NCBI GenBank assembly: GCA_035532215.1
Contig: DATKRK010000384.1
Coordinates: 1-64,000, forward strand
From: JAICIG01 sp035532215
GTDB taxonomy: Bacteria > Planctomycetota > Planctomycetia > Pirellulales > JAICIG01
Length of the DNA stretch: 64,000 nt
Direction of reading: 5' to 3'
Under the pieces are notes generated by a model. That model saw nothing but the letters and a program-made list of their open reading frames with translations, did no database searches and was not told the DNA's origin. Shown here in pieces: positions 36,223 through 45,027 of this stretch; within the stretch, counting starts at the first letter, position 1, and each line of letters opens with the position of its first letter. The position numbers and the translations under genes were made by a program.

Positions 36223-38046
36223 ATGGCGAACGACGATTTCGAGAAGCTCCCGGTTACGGGCAAAGAGCCTGGCTATCACAAGGTCGTCAAGACGACGAGC
36301 GAAACGAGCAAGACGACGCACGAGGAGCACGAGTCGCGAGGCGGCGCCTGGGGCCGTTACGAAAAGCGGCTCGTCACCAGCGAGACGCGCGAGAAGAAAA
36401 GCTCATTCAGCGAGATTCGCCAGCCGTCGGCGCTGACGCTTGAGTTGCCCGCCGCATGGCGGGCCTCGCTGCCGGAGAAAATGCGAATTCGCATTCGCGG
36501 CGTCCAGCCCGCGGGCTGCGCCGACGCCGAGGAATTCGACGGGGAGTACATCCTCGACCTGCTCGAAACCCGAGCCGAGCAATGCCGCTGGGAACTCACG
36601 CTGTCGCCGAAATGCCACCTGTATCGCATCTGCCTGGTCGCCGTGCCGACGGATGGCAAATCGGTCGAGCTTCAAGCGTTTTTCGAAGGCTCCGAGGCCG
36701 CGCCCGGCTGGAAGCAGACTATAGATTCGACGCCCTTTGCTCGCGTCATGCTCGAATTCGACGATTCCCGCGCGACGAATCCGATCGCCGGCTGCGTCTG
36801 GCCTCGGACCATCGAGATCGAGCCGATCGGCGCAGCGCCGCCTGGGCGATTTAAAATCCCGGCGGCGCCCACGCCGGCAGAACTAGCCAAAATGGCGATA
36901 GCGAGCAGCTCGGGTTGCACCTCCAGCGGCCCGGCAGGCTACTCCATTCTGGGGCCACGCCACGTTCCGGGGCTTTCCGAGTATACTTACCAATTAGACG
37001 CCCCAGCGGGCGTCAATATCACGAACATCGTTTGGACGGTGAACAAGGCGACCGCTTCGATCGCCGGACCGGACGACGAGTTGCAAGTCAGCGTTCTTTT
37101 CAAAAACACTACACCCGATTACATTCGCCTCAGAGCGTCGTTTGACGCCGACGGAAAGCCCGAGTCGGTGCAGATCTGCGTCGCGCTCGTGCAGGTTATC
37201 GTCGAGCCGCCGAATTTCACGAACCCAGGGACCGCTGTAGGGTCGACCGGGGTTTTCTCGCAGTTCTTGTCAACTGTCGAGCCCCCGACTTGTGTAATCA
37301 GCTACGACCCCGGCTCGACCTGCGGCGCCTTCAACTGCGCGCCAGCAATGGCTGACGGCTATGAGAGCGCTGTAAAGGTCACCTCGGGCTCCGCCGCCGC
37401 CTTCGGGTTCCAGGCGGTGACGCGAGTCACGCTCGTCGCGCCAACGCAAGCGCCGACAGCGCTACAACATATTTCGGTGGGGTGGATACAAAACGCTTAT
37501 CGGTCGGGGCAGTCGACCTACGACACGACCCCTGTCGGCGGCTACAGGAGAATCTACCGGGCGACGATTCAAGGCCTTGATTGGCTTGGGGCGATCTGCA
37601 GCCCAACCGACAAAGACCTCTGGCCGTGGTACTCAAACCTTCCGAATTCGTGGGCAACAGGCTCGGGAAGCGGGACTTGGCAGAAAGTGCTTGGGATGAA
37701 CGACTCGCCCAGCTTAGTTATCCCTTTGTTCTACAACCAGACCGATCCAAACGATCCGAATCAACTCGCCCTCTTACAGGAGTGCGCGGTCACGCACCAG
37801 TTCACCTTACGAATGGCGGCGCGGACGAAAGACAGCGACTTGGACGCCAGCGACCATTATTTTTCCATTGGCCGTGCGCATTGGAAAGTAGACTACGCTT
37901 GGCCCGTGGTGTCCGAGAGTATCGTCGAGCTCCCCCTTGGGTGGGCCAACGACCTACAGCCGGGCAACGAGATTAACGTTGATTACGTGCCTGCGGTAAC
38001 GGCATCATACGCGCCTTACACGCGGTGGCTGCCGCAACTGCCTTGA
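36223..38046 (+). CDS. Unrecognised 607-aa protein with beta-rich C-terminal part
   Basis: I do not recognise this family. The first about 70 residues are charged and repetitive (KVVKTTSETSKTTHEEHESR) with no signal peptide. A region to about 220 has alternating strands. From about 235 there is a Ser/Gly/Pro-rich part with an Ig- or PKD-like look (GLSEYTYQLDAPAGVNITNI) and then Thr/Ser/Pro/Trp-rich strands to the end (DLQPGNEINVDYVPA). A ribosome site AAAGGGGGAAG precedes the ATG by 7 bases. It sits between the glycosyltransferase and the first secreted repeat protein. A degraded copy of its C-terminus lies at 39304-39447, so the gene was once duplicated. Confidence 0.75.
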   Translation: MANDDFEKLPVTGKEPGYHKVVKTTSETSKTTHEEHESRGGAWGRYEKRLVTSETREKKSSFSEIRQPSALTLELPAAWRASLPEKMRIRIRGVQPAGCADAEEFDGEYILDLLETRAEQCRWELTLSPKCHLYRICLVAVPTDGKSVELQAFFEGSEAAPGWKQTIDSTPFARVMLEFDDSRATNPIAGCVWPRTIEIEPIGAAPPGRFKIPAAPTPAELAKMAIASSSGCTSSGPAGYSILGPRHVPGLSEYTYQLDAPAGVNITNIVWTVNKATASIAGPDDELQVSVLFKNTTPDYIRLRASFDADGKPESVQICVALVQVIVEPPNFTNPGTAVGSTGVFSQFLSTVEPPTCVISYDPGSTCGAFNCAPAMADGYESAVKVTSGSAAAFGFQAVTRVTLVAPTQAPTALQHISVGWIQNAYRSGQSTYDTTPVGGYRRIYRATIQGLDWLGAICSPTDKDLWPWYSNLPNSWATGSGSGTWQKVLGMNDSPSLVIPLFYNQTDPNDPNQLALLQECAVTHQFTLRMAARTKDSDLDASDHYFSIGRAHWKVDYAWPVVSESIVELPLGWANDLQPGNEINVDYVPAVTASYAPYTRWLPQLP

Positions 38047-38090
38047 CGAGGCCGCGCTGTTTCAGTCAAAAGGGGCCGCTTGGAGAACAC

Positions 38091-39260
38091 ATGAACCACA
38101 GTAATCAGTCAGGCAAGATCCTTCGATTCGGAGCGACCGTCATGTTGACCACATCAATAATATTCCGTCCCGCGCAAGACGCAATGGCGAAGAATGAAGA
38201 TCTTACTCCAGACACGACGGAGCAAGCGTTTTGGACGACCAGTTGTGTCGCCGCGGTTCGTGTTGAAGCTGTCCGCAAGGACGGTGGGGATCGGGACCAC
38301 TTTGCGCTGGAGATGATACAGTCTATCTCCGAGGGTGCAGGAAAGCCGCCACGAGAATTGCCCGCAAGTAGATTCTGGTTCGGGTTAGAACGAAGCGACT
38401 GGCCGAAAGTCGTGCCGGGCGACGTGCTTTTGATATTCTACGACCACAGCAGTCCGCGGTGCATGGTCGTGGCCGAGAAAATCCAGGGTGATCATGCGCG
38501 GCACCCGCAAGTCGCCCCGTTGGTGCGCATTGCTGCCATCCGCGCCGCGGGTGAACCCATCGCCGCGTTGCGAGAGGGCGCGTTGGACGGCGAAAAAACG
38601 GTGGCGGCGTACTGCTTGAAGCGTCTGCTCGCGAAGCACTCTCAACAGATTCCCGCCGAGTTCGTGCCGCGATTGCGGAAACAGGCCGGCGACGAAGCGA
38701 TCGCCCCTAAAGTGAGGCTGCTCTCGATTCGTCTGGCTGCGTATGTGGCGGCCGGAGGCGATGCCGCAATAGCGGCCGAGGAGGAGCGCCGCTGGCTTTG
38801 CGCATCGATCAGAGACTCGAAATCGTGCGAACTCCTGCAGCTTCTCCCACTTGCAAGGCGGCTTTGGGAGCTTCCGCCGCACCGGCGAGAAAACGTCGAG
38901 TTCCTCACCGCGCTCGTCACGGACCAAAAGCTCCGAACCGCTGTCAGGGCCGCCGCGGCTGACACGCTGCCCTACGAGCAGGCGTTTTGCTTCACGTCGC
39001 CCGACGCGCTCTCGGACGAAGTTCTCCGTGCGCTTGTGTCGTTGCTGGACGATGACGACAGCTACCTGCGCGCGCTCGGGGCGGGCCACGTGAAGCGGGT
39101 GTGCATCCAATCGAGCCACCGTGAGCTCTGCCGGCGGTACTTCGTCGCCTCGCGCGCCGCGATCGAAAAGAGGCTCGCGGCGGAGCGCGACGAAAGCGCA
39201 AGATTCCACCTGAAGGCTCACCTGGAGTCGATCGACCAGACCGTTAGGCAAGGGCCGTAG
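38091..39260 (+). CDS. Secreted alpha-helical repeat protein, paralog 1
   Basis: From ATG 38091 (TTGGAG just upstream) the 389-aa product has a signal peptide (FGATVMLTTSIIF, then AMAK). An N-terminal domain follows with LTPDTTEQAFWTTS, FWFGLERSDWPKVVPGDVLL and MVVAEKIQGD. The rest is HEAT/armadillo-like helical repeats (RIAAIRAAGEP, VAAYCLKRLLAKH, ENVEFLTALVTD, LVSLLDDDDSYLRALGAGH). It is clearly homologous to the genes at 39517 and 42513, and more similar to the latter. I do not recognise a named family. It may act in the periplasm or be exported; no catalytic motif is visible. Confidence 0.8.
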   Translation: MNHSNQSGKILRFGATVMLTTSIIFRPAQDAMAKNEDLTPDTTEQAFWTTSCVAAVRVEAVRKDGGDRDHFALEMIQSISEGAGKPPRELPASRFWFGLERSDWPKVVPGDVLLIFYDHSSPRCMVVAEKIQGDHARHPQVAPLVRIAAIRAAGEPIAALREGALDGEKTVAAYCLKRLLAKHSQQIPAEFVPRLRKQAGDEAIAPKVRLLSIRLAAYVAAGGDAAIAAEEERRWLCASIRDSKSCELLQLLPLARRLWELPPHRRENVEFLTALVTDQKLRTAVRAAAADTLPYEQAFCFTSPDALSDEVLRALVSLLDDDDSYLRALGAGHVKRVCIQSSHRELCRRYFVASRAAIEKRLAAERDESARFHLKAHLESIDQTVRQGP

Positions 39261-39303
39261 CGTATTCATCTTGTTGCGCGTTTGCCGCTTGGCGTCGCCT
39301 CCG

Positions 39304-39447
39304 GCGAGCATAGTTACCCTGCCGGATCCGAGCATCGATTGGATCTATAACCTACAACCGGGAAATGAGGACATCGTGGATGTCGTGCCAGCAGCGACCG
39401 ACATCCATGTTCCATATCGGCGGTGGATTCCGCAGCTGGCGCCCTAA
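39304..39447 (+). pseudogene. Remnant of a second 607-aa-type gene (C-terminus only)
   Basis: In the frame ending at TAA 39445-39447, the sequence reads ASIVTLPDPSIDWIYNLQPG, then NEDIVDVVPA and PYRRWIPQLAP. This aligns with the end of the 607-aa protein (ESIVELPLGWANDLQPG, NEINVDYVPA, PYTRWLPQLP). No start codon or upstream homology is found, so only about 47 codons survive. It lies exactly where an intact partner gene would be expected, between paralogs 1 and 2, and shows that a two-gene module was duplicated. Confidence 0.85.
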
Positions 39448-39516
39448 TGACACGTCACCTTCGCTGCGGCCGGGCTTAAAATGCGAGCCCATGCTTCTTA
39501 AGCGATCGGAGAAAAA

Positions 39517-40692
39517 ATGGACCATCGACCAGTTCTGCAAATCTTCGGAGTCATTGCCATGTTTACGACGCTCAACACAATGTTTGTAGGGGCAGAATGC
39601 AGCGCGAAATCAATCGATTACACGCCGGACCTTACATCCGATGAATACTGGGATGCTCATTCGATTTGCTTGATGCGAGTCACGGATGTACCTCCAGCGG
39701 CGAACGGCAAGGAAACGATTACCCTCGACGTCATCGCGAGACTGTCGTCCCAATCGTGTCAGGAACTGAAATCAGTAACGGCGTCCTCCCTATGGTTTGG
39801 CGTAGACGAAGCTCCGCGTCCACAGCCGCTTCGCACCGGCGATACGGTAGTTATGATTCGCACTATTTCGCGAGTCGAGCCGATCGTTGTGATCAAGCCC
39901 GCGGGCGCCGCCGAGCATACCGCCCTGATCGCACGCATCAAACGGATCGCCGCGCTGCGGCGCGGCGAGGGCGGGGCCAGCGAAATTCGCGAGGCGGCAG
40001 TCGACGATGACGAGACTGTTTCCCGGTACGCCCTCAAGCGCTTGCTTGCACACAAAGAGCTCGCAGGCGAGAAGGAGTCGCATTACATTGAAAGATTGCG
40101 CGACGCCGCAAGCGATGAAGGGAAACCAGGAACGGTTCGCGCTCTTTGTGCTCAGTTGATGTTTTACCTCCAGCCCAGCGACGGCGGCAGCGGCGAGGGG
40201 GATTGGCTGCGGCGGTCGATCGAGAGCGCTACTGTCGCAGATTGCGTGGAGTTGCGGCCGCTCGCGTGGCGCGCTCTCGATCTTGCCGAGGAGCGCCTCG
40301 ATAATGCAGCCTTCTTCATCCGGATCGCGACCGATAAACAAGCGCGCGACGAGGTTCGGCTCGCTGGATTCGACGCGTTCGATGACGAGCGACTGTTTCA
40401 CCCCAAGCATCCGGACGCCACGTCGGACGCAATCTTCGACGCCTGTGAAAGCTTGCTTCGGGACCGCGATGCGCGAATTCGGATCGCCGCGGCGGGCTGC
40501 CTTGCATGGATCTGCAATCGCGTCGGGAACCCAGATGAGCCTCGTCGAAGCGCTGAATACGTCCGAAAATACGTGACTGCCTCGAAGGCCGCTCTAGTTG
40601 ACGCGCTCACCGCCGAGGAAGACCGGGTCGCCAGACAGTATTTCGCCACGCATTTATCTACGATCAGCAGACGCATTATTCCTCCGCGGTGA
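39517..40692 (+). CDS. Secreted alpha-helical repeat protein, paralog 2 (divergent)
   Basis: The 391-aa product starts at ATG 39517 after CGGAG and has a signal peptide (VLQIFGVIAMFTTLNTMFVG). The shared N-terminal pattern is YTPDLTSDEYWDAHSICLMRV and LWFGVDEAPRPQPLRTGDTV. The helical repeats include KRIAALRRGEG, VSRYALKRLLAHKEL and SLLRDRDARIRIAAAGCLAW. It is the most diverged of the three paralogs. Its position just after the 607-aa-type remnant mirrors that of paralog 1 after the intact gene. Confidence 0.8.
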   Translation: MDHRPVLQIFGVIAMFTTLNTMFVGAECSAKSIDYTPDLTSDEYWDAHSICLMRVTDVPPAANGKETITLDVIARLSSQSCQELKSVTASSLWFGVDEAPRPQPLRTGDTVVMIRTISRVEPIVVIKPAGAAEHTALIARIKRIAALRRGEGGASEIREAAVDDDETVSRYALKRLLAHKELAGEKESHYIERLRDAASDEGKPGTVRALCAQLMFYLQPSDGGSGEGDWLRRSIESATVADCVELRPLAWRALDLAEERLDNAAFFIRIATDKQARDEVRLAGFDAFDDERLFHPKHPDATSDAIFDACESLLRDRDARIRIAAAGCLAWICNRVGNPDEPRRSAEYVRKYVTASKAALVDALTAEEDRVARQYFATHLSTISRRIIPPR

Positions 40693-40731
40693 GTCCCGAG
40701 GAAGCCGCGAAGCATAACGCGCAAAGATTCA

Positions 40732-42471
40732 ATGAATCGGAATGAGCCAATGTTATGGCGGATAAAATCGAGACTGTTCGGAGCGATGCAGCTTTTCTCG
40801 TTGATGCGAGTTACTGGATTGATAAGTTGCATCCTTGCTAGCGCTGCAAGGTTTGCCGTGGCCGAGGATCCAACGGCCTGCGATGCAGGGCAAGACGTCG
40901 ACCTCTTCACGGAAGTTGTAGGCAGAATGCGCGCGGAAGAGGCCATTCCGATCGGGGGAGCTAGCTTCATTGCGTTTTCTCCTAGTGGCAGGCATGTTTA
41001 CGTCTTGCCAAGATTGCACCCGATGGTTGGACCGCGAGGCTTGCAACAATCACTCTATACTGTTGATACGCAGGGCGAGATCGTCTCGAATCGCCGGCTC
41101 TCAAGAGACGGTCATGTAACGGCAATAGCGTTATCGTCACGCGCGGAGATCGCCGCGGTTGCCCATCGCGATCAAATCCGCGGCGGACGCGGACGTGCTC
41201 CTGGAAGCATCGGCGTTTATTCGTTGGAGGACGGACATCGCAGAGACCGCGTTGACTTGGGCTACGATGCTGCTTCATCGGTCGATGTCGCGAGTGGCGG
41301 CGGGTTGTTGGCATATTGCGGCCGCCACTCGGCTGTCGTCTACAATCTCATCACACATCGCGATATCGTTCTGACTGAAGTGGCCGGAGACATGCCGCAC
41401 GTCGCGTTCTCGCCCGACGCGCAGTTCGTCGCCATCGCTCGCGGTGATGGGTCGCTTGGGCTTTTCGAAGTCGCTTCGGGCGGCTGTGCGCTGGAATGCG
41501 AGCGTGCCAGCGGCAGCTTGCATCCGTTGCGTTTTTCACGCGACGGGCGATTTTTGGCGGCGGTGTGCGACAAAGAACGATCCGTGCGAATCTGGGAGGT
41601 GTCAACTGGCCGTCTGCACCGGTGCTTCGCGGAGGATAAATGGTATCCGTACGATCTTGCCTTCGTGCCGCCCGGGGAGGTATTGGCGAGTTCCGGGGCT
41701 TGCGCGAATGGGGACCGACGGGTTCTATTCTGGGATGTAGCAACGGGCGAGCAGGTCGGGTACGTCCGCGCGGAGAGCGAGCAGCCGTTGGCTTTCTCTG
41801 CCGACGGGCGGTTGATGGCATCGTCTGGAAAGACCGACACGGTCGTCATTTGGAGGCTGCGCGGTCTAAAAACGAGTTTCAAACGGGATGCCGCCGTGGA
41901 CGGCGACAGGGCCGGCATGGCTGACGGCGAATTCCATTCGGAGTGGGAGCGGCTGCGAAGCGGCGATTGCGGCGCGGCCTATGCCGCCGCGCAACGCCTC
42001 ATCGCCGCGGGAGACGAGAGTTCGCGCCGCCTTGCGCCTTTACTGCACGCGCACACGGTTGAGAACGACCGCCTGCCAAAACTGTTCGCTGACTTGGACG
42101 CGGATCGATTCGTCACTCGCCGGCGCGCCAGTGCAGAGCTTGCCGCGCTGATGCCTGCAATCGACGCTGACGTTCAACGGTTGGCGACGACGACCGAATC
42201 CGCCGAGGTCCGGCGGGCCCTTAGATCGATCCAGGCCAATTACGATGGAATTCGGATCGGCGCGCCGGACGTACTTCGCACGCTGCGCGCAATTGGCATC
42301 CTTGAGCGAATCGGCGGAAAGACGGCAGTCGAGGCATTGCAGCGACTGGCCCGCGGAGCCTCGGGGTTGGCTATAACGCAAGAAGCAACCTACGCCCTGG
42401 ACCGGATTGACGCTGGCCCCAAGGCTGATCGAATGACTTCGCGCCACACACCCGCTGGCTCCCTGCGATGA
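40732..42471 (+). CDS. Secreted WD40-repeat protein with HEAT-like C-terminal domain
   Basis: The 579-aa product has a signal peptide late in the N-terminus (MRVTGLISCILASAARFAVA). WD40-like blades run to about residue 390 (FIAFSPSGRHVYV, HVAFSPDAQFVAIARGDGSLGLF, LRFSRDGRFLAAVCDKERSVRIWEV, LAFSADGRLMASSGKTDTVVIW). The last about 170 residues are helical (LFADLDADRFVTRRRASAEL, LRTLRAIGILERIGG), a tail often found behind WD40 repeats in Planctomycetota. It begins 39 bases after paralog 2 and ends 41 bases before paralog 3. The role is unknown; both folds bind proteins. Confidence 0.87.
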   Translation: MNRNEPMLWRIKSRLFGAMQLFSLMRVTGLISCILASAARFAVAEDPTACDAGQDVDLFTEVVGRMRAEEAIPIGGASFIAFSPSGRHVYVLPRLHPMVGPRGLQQSLYTVDTQGEIVSNRRLSRDGHVTAIALSSRAEIAAVAHRDQIRGGRGRAPGSIGVYSLEDGHRRDRVDLGYDAASSVDVASGGGLLAYCGRHSAVVYNLITHRDIVLTEVAGDMPHVAFSPDAQFVAIARGDGSLGLFEVASGGCALECERASGSLHPLRFSRDGRFLAAVCDKERSVRIWEVSTGRLHRCFAEDKWYPYDLAFVPPGEVLASSGACANGDRRVLFWDVATGEQVGYVRAESEQPLAFSADGRLMASSGKTDTVVIWRLRGLKTSFKRDAAVDGDRAGMADGEFHSEWERLRSGDCGAAYAAAQRLIAAGDESSRRLAPLLHAHTVENDRLPKLFADLDADRFVTRRRASAELAALMPAIDADVQRLATTTESAEVRRALRSIQANYDGIRIGAPDVLRTLRAIGILERIGGKTAVEALQRLARGASGLAITQEATYALDRIDAGPKADRMTSRHTPAGSLR

Positions 42472-42512
42472 CGCCATAGAGCACAGTATTTCAGAACTCG
42501 GAGGTTGCCGAA

Positions 42513-43664
42513 ATGGCAAGTAGCAAACTTTTTACTGGAGCATTTCAAATGGCTGCTCTTATTGCCTCGATGAGCCCTCAGGTATCGTCAGGAAAGAACC
42601 CGAACCACCGCCCAGACGTTACCGACGAAAAGTTCTGGACGACCTACAATGCCTCGATCGTTCGAGTTACAAGCATCGATCGGGGCGACGATGGGCGCAA
42701 CCGCGTAGCGCTGGAGCCGTTGATTGCGATTGTCGGCAAGGCCGGAGTGCCGTCGGGAACAGTACGCGAGAACGACCTTTGGTTCGGACTCGCTCGACAC
42801 GCGTGGCCTAAGATCAAAGTCGGGGATCAACTATTGATTATGTACAAGGCCGACAAGTGGCCGGCCATGGTCGTCGCCGAGGTCATCGAGGGGGATGCCG
42901 CGAGTTCCCCGCAAGCGTCGGCTCTTTTGCGCATCGCCGCGATTTCAGCGGCCGGCTTGCCGCGTGCGGAGTTGCAAAGCGCCGCGTTGGAGGACAACGT
43001 GACGCTCGCGGCATTTTGCTTGAAGCGGCTCCTCGCCGAGCACGCCAGCGAGTTGCCTGCTGAGTACGTGCCGCAACTGCGGAGGCGGGCCAACAATGAG
43101 GCGGTCCATCCAACGGCGAGGCTGCTATCGTTTCGCCTAGGCGCGGTCGTCGCCGCGAAAGGCGACGCAGCCATCGCGGACGAGGACGAGCGCCATTGGC
43201 TCTGCGCGTCGATTCGCGACGCAAAAGCGTGCGATTTTCTGCAACTTCTGCCACTCGTGCGGCGGCTGGCGGAGTTTCCACAAGATCGACGAGAGAATGT
43301 CGAATTCCTGACGGCGACTGTCGCGGATGTGAAACTAAGAAAGGAGACCAGGTCCGCCGCGGCCGACCCGTTGACTTCGGAAGCGTTATTTCATTTCAAA
43401 TCGCCGGACGCCGCCTCGGACCAAATCCATCGGACGTTCGTTTCGTTGCTCGCGGACGACGACAAAGATTTACGCGTCTCGGCCGCGGGACACCTAGAGC
43501 AGATCGCTTGCCAGTCGAATCCCCAGGGAGCCGCCGCCCGTTACATAAAGGCGTCGCGCGACGCGATCCGCACTGCGCTCGCGGTGGAAACTGACGAGAT
43601 AGCCAAGTTCCATCTGAAGACCGATATCGAGACGATCGATTTTGTCAGCGGGCAATCGCGATGA
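42513..43664 (+). CDS. Secreted alpha-helical repeat protein, paralog 3
   Basis: The 383-aa product starts at ATG 42513 after GGAGG. A short hydrophobic N-terminus (LFTGAFQMAALIASMSPQVSSG) is probably a signal peptide. It shares long blocks with paralog 1, such as LLRIAAISAAGLP, KRLLAEHASELPAEYVPQLR, HWLCASIRDAKACDFLQLLP, DRRENVEFLTATVAD and RYIKASRDAIRTALAVE. Upstream it is paired with the WD40 gene rather than with a 607-aa-type gene. Unknown function. Confidence 0.8.
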   Translation: MASSKLFTGAFQMAALIASMSPQVSSGKNPNHRPDVTDEKFWTTYNASIVRVTSIDRGDDGRNRVALEPLIAIVGKAGVPSGTVRENDLWFGLARHAWPKIKVGDQLLIMYKADKWPAMVVAEVIEGDAASSPQASALLRIAAISAAGLPRAELQSAALEDNVTLAAFCLKRLLAEHASELPAEYVPQLRRRANNEAVHPTARLLSFRLGAVVAAKGDAAIADEDERHWLCASIRDAKACDFLQLLPLVRRLAEFPQDRRENVEFLTATVADVKLRKETRSAAADPLTSEALFHFKSPDAASDQIHRTFVSLLADDDKDLRVSAAGHLEQIACQSNPQGAAARYIKASRDAIRTALAVETDEIAKFHLKTDIETIDFVSGQSR

Positions 43665-43701
43665 CGCGTCAGTGCCATCCATCGTCGGCAATTTGTATCT
43701 A

Positions 43702-45027
43702 ATGGCGCCGCTGCTGAAATGTGACTCACGGCAGGCAATCGCCGAAAGCGACGGCGTGTTCGTCTGTTCCAACCCGCGAGTTCGATCGCGGCGTGGGTTG
43801 GTAACAGCGGCCGTCTGCGCGAGCTGCCTTTGCCGGCAAGAGACTCGCGCGTCGGGCAAGTCCCAAGGAACCGCGGAACGCCCTTTGCTTCGGGTTGGGT
43901 TTGTTACCCCGAACCTCGTGCTGGGCGGCGCGGAGTATTGGATCCTCGGACTGCTGAAGTATTGCGATCCGGCGCGAATCGCCTTCAGCGGCATGGTCGT
44001 CACGAACGCGGAGGCGTGCGACGCGGCGATTTGGCGTCAAGCCGCGAACTATGCCCCCATCTACGGCGGTCCGCTCAAAGAGCGAAATGAGACGCGGCAT
44101 TCGGACAGCGGCGACGTGCGGCGCTTCGCCACCCTGTCCGAGGCGTTCGGCCGGCTGTGCGGCGATTCGGACGTAGTCGTCGCGTGGGGTGTGCCGAACC
44201 TGCCACGCTACCTTGATGGATTAGGGTTTGCCGGCCAGGTTGTGCTCGTTTCGCACGGCGCCGGCGAGTGGACCGAGTCGGTCCTCGAATCGAGCAAGCC
44301 CGCGGCGCACCGTCTCGTCGCCGTCTCGCGTGCCGCCGCCGAATCGTTCCACGTATCGGACGTTTCCGTCATCCACAACGGCGGAGACCACCAGCGCTGC
44401 CAAGTCACACTGCCGCGGGACCATGTGCGGCGCGCCTGGGGGGCGGGCGCCGACGAAAAGCTGGTCGGCTACGTGGGACGATTTTCCTGGGAAAAGAACC
44501 CGTTGGCGGCAGCGGTTGCGGCGCGGGAACTGGGTCCGCCGTTTCGCGCGGCCTACATCGGCGGTGGCTGGAAAGGAGAGGAAGTCAAAAGAGCGGTGCT
44601 AGGCGTGGCGCCCGATGCGATCTTCGTGCCTCCGCAATTTCAGATCGGAAACGCCCTCAACGCGCTCGACGTGCTGTTGCTGGCGAGTCCCAGCGAGGGT
44701 TTTTCGCTGGCTTTGACCGAAGCCTGACTTTGCGGACTTCCCGCCGTTGCGACTCGCGTTGGCGCCGTGCCGGAGCTTGAAGCGATTCACGGCCAACTCG
44801 TAACGCCGGTTCCCGTGCGCCCCTCGGCCGAGCAGCTTGCCGAGGCGGTGCGCCAAGCGCTTTCCTCCGAGAATCGGGTCGTCGTCGAGCGCGCGAAGCG
44901 CCTCGCGTGGGCGAACTACACGGCCCAGGCGATGGGCGATCGCTGGACGAAGTTTTTGACCGAAACGGCCTCGGCGGCGCGAGATCTCGCCGCGCTGCGG
45001 CCAATCGACGCCGCGCCCCTAGCGTGA
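43702..45027 (+). pseudogene. GT4-type glycosyltransferase with Cys tag, interrupted by one in-frame TGA
   Basis: The frame from ATG 43702 encodes a tag (FVCSNPRVRSRRGLVTAAVC then ASC) shared with the gene at 35257. A GT-B glycosyltransferase follows: FVTPNLVLGGAEYWILGLLK, VSHGAGEWTESVLESSKPAA, VGYVGRFSWEKNPLAAAVAA and LLASPSEGFSLALTEA. It stops at TGA 44725-44727. The same frame continues without shift as LCGLPAVATRVGAVPELEAI and a normal C-terminus to 45027. The family consensus there is EA-[WM]-x-x-G-x-P-V-V-A-T, so TGA most simply replaces TGG (Trp). It is either a recent pseudogene or a base error. TGA is a normal stop elsewhere in the window. Confidence 0.85.

Noticed and set aside
44725..44727. 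Selenocysteine or recoded TGA in the glycosyltransferase
   Set aside because: GT4 enzymes have no Cys/Sec role at this position, no selenocysteine insertion hairpin is apparent, and TGA ends several ordinary genes in the window (for example the antitoxin at 25430-25432).
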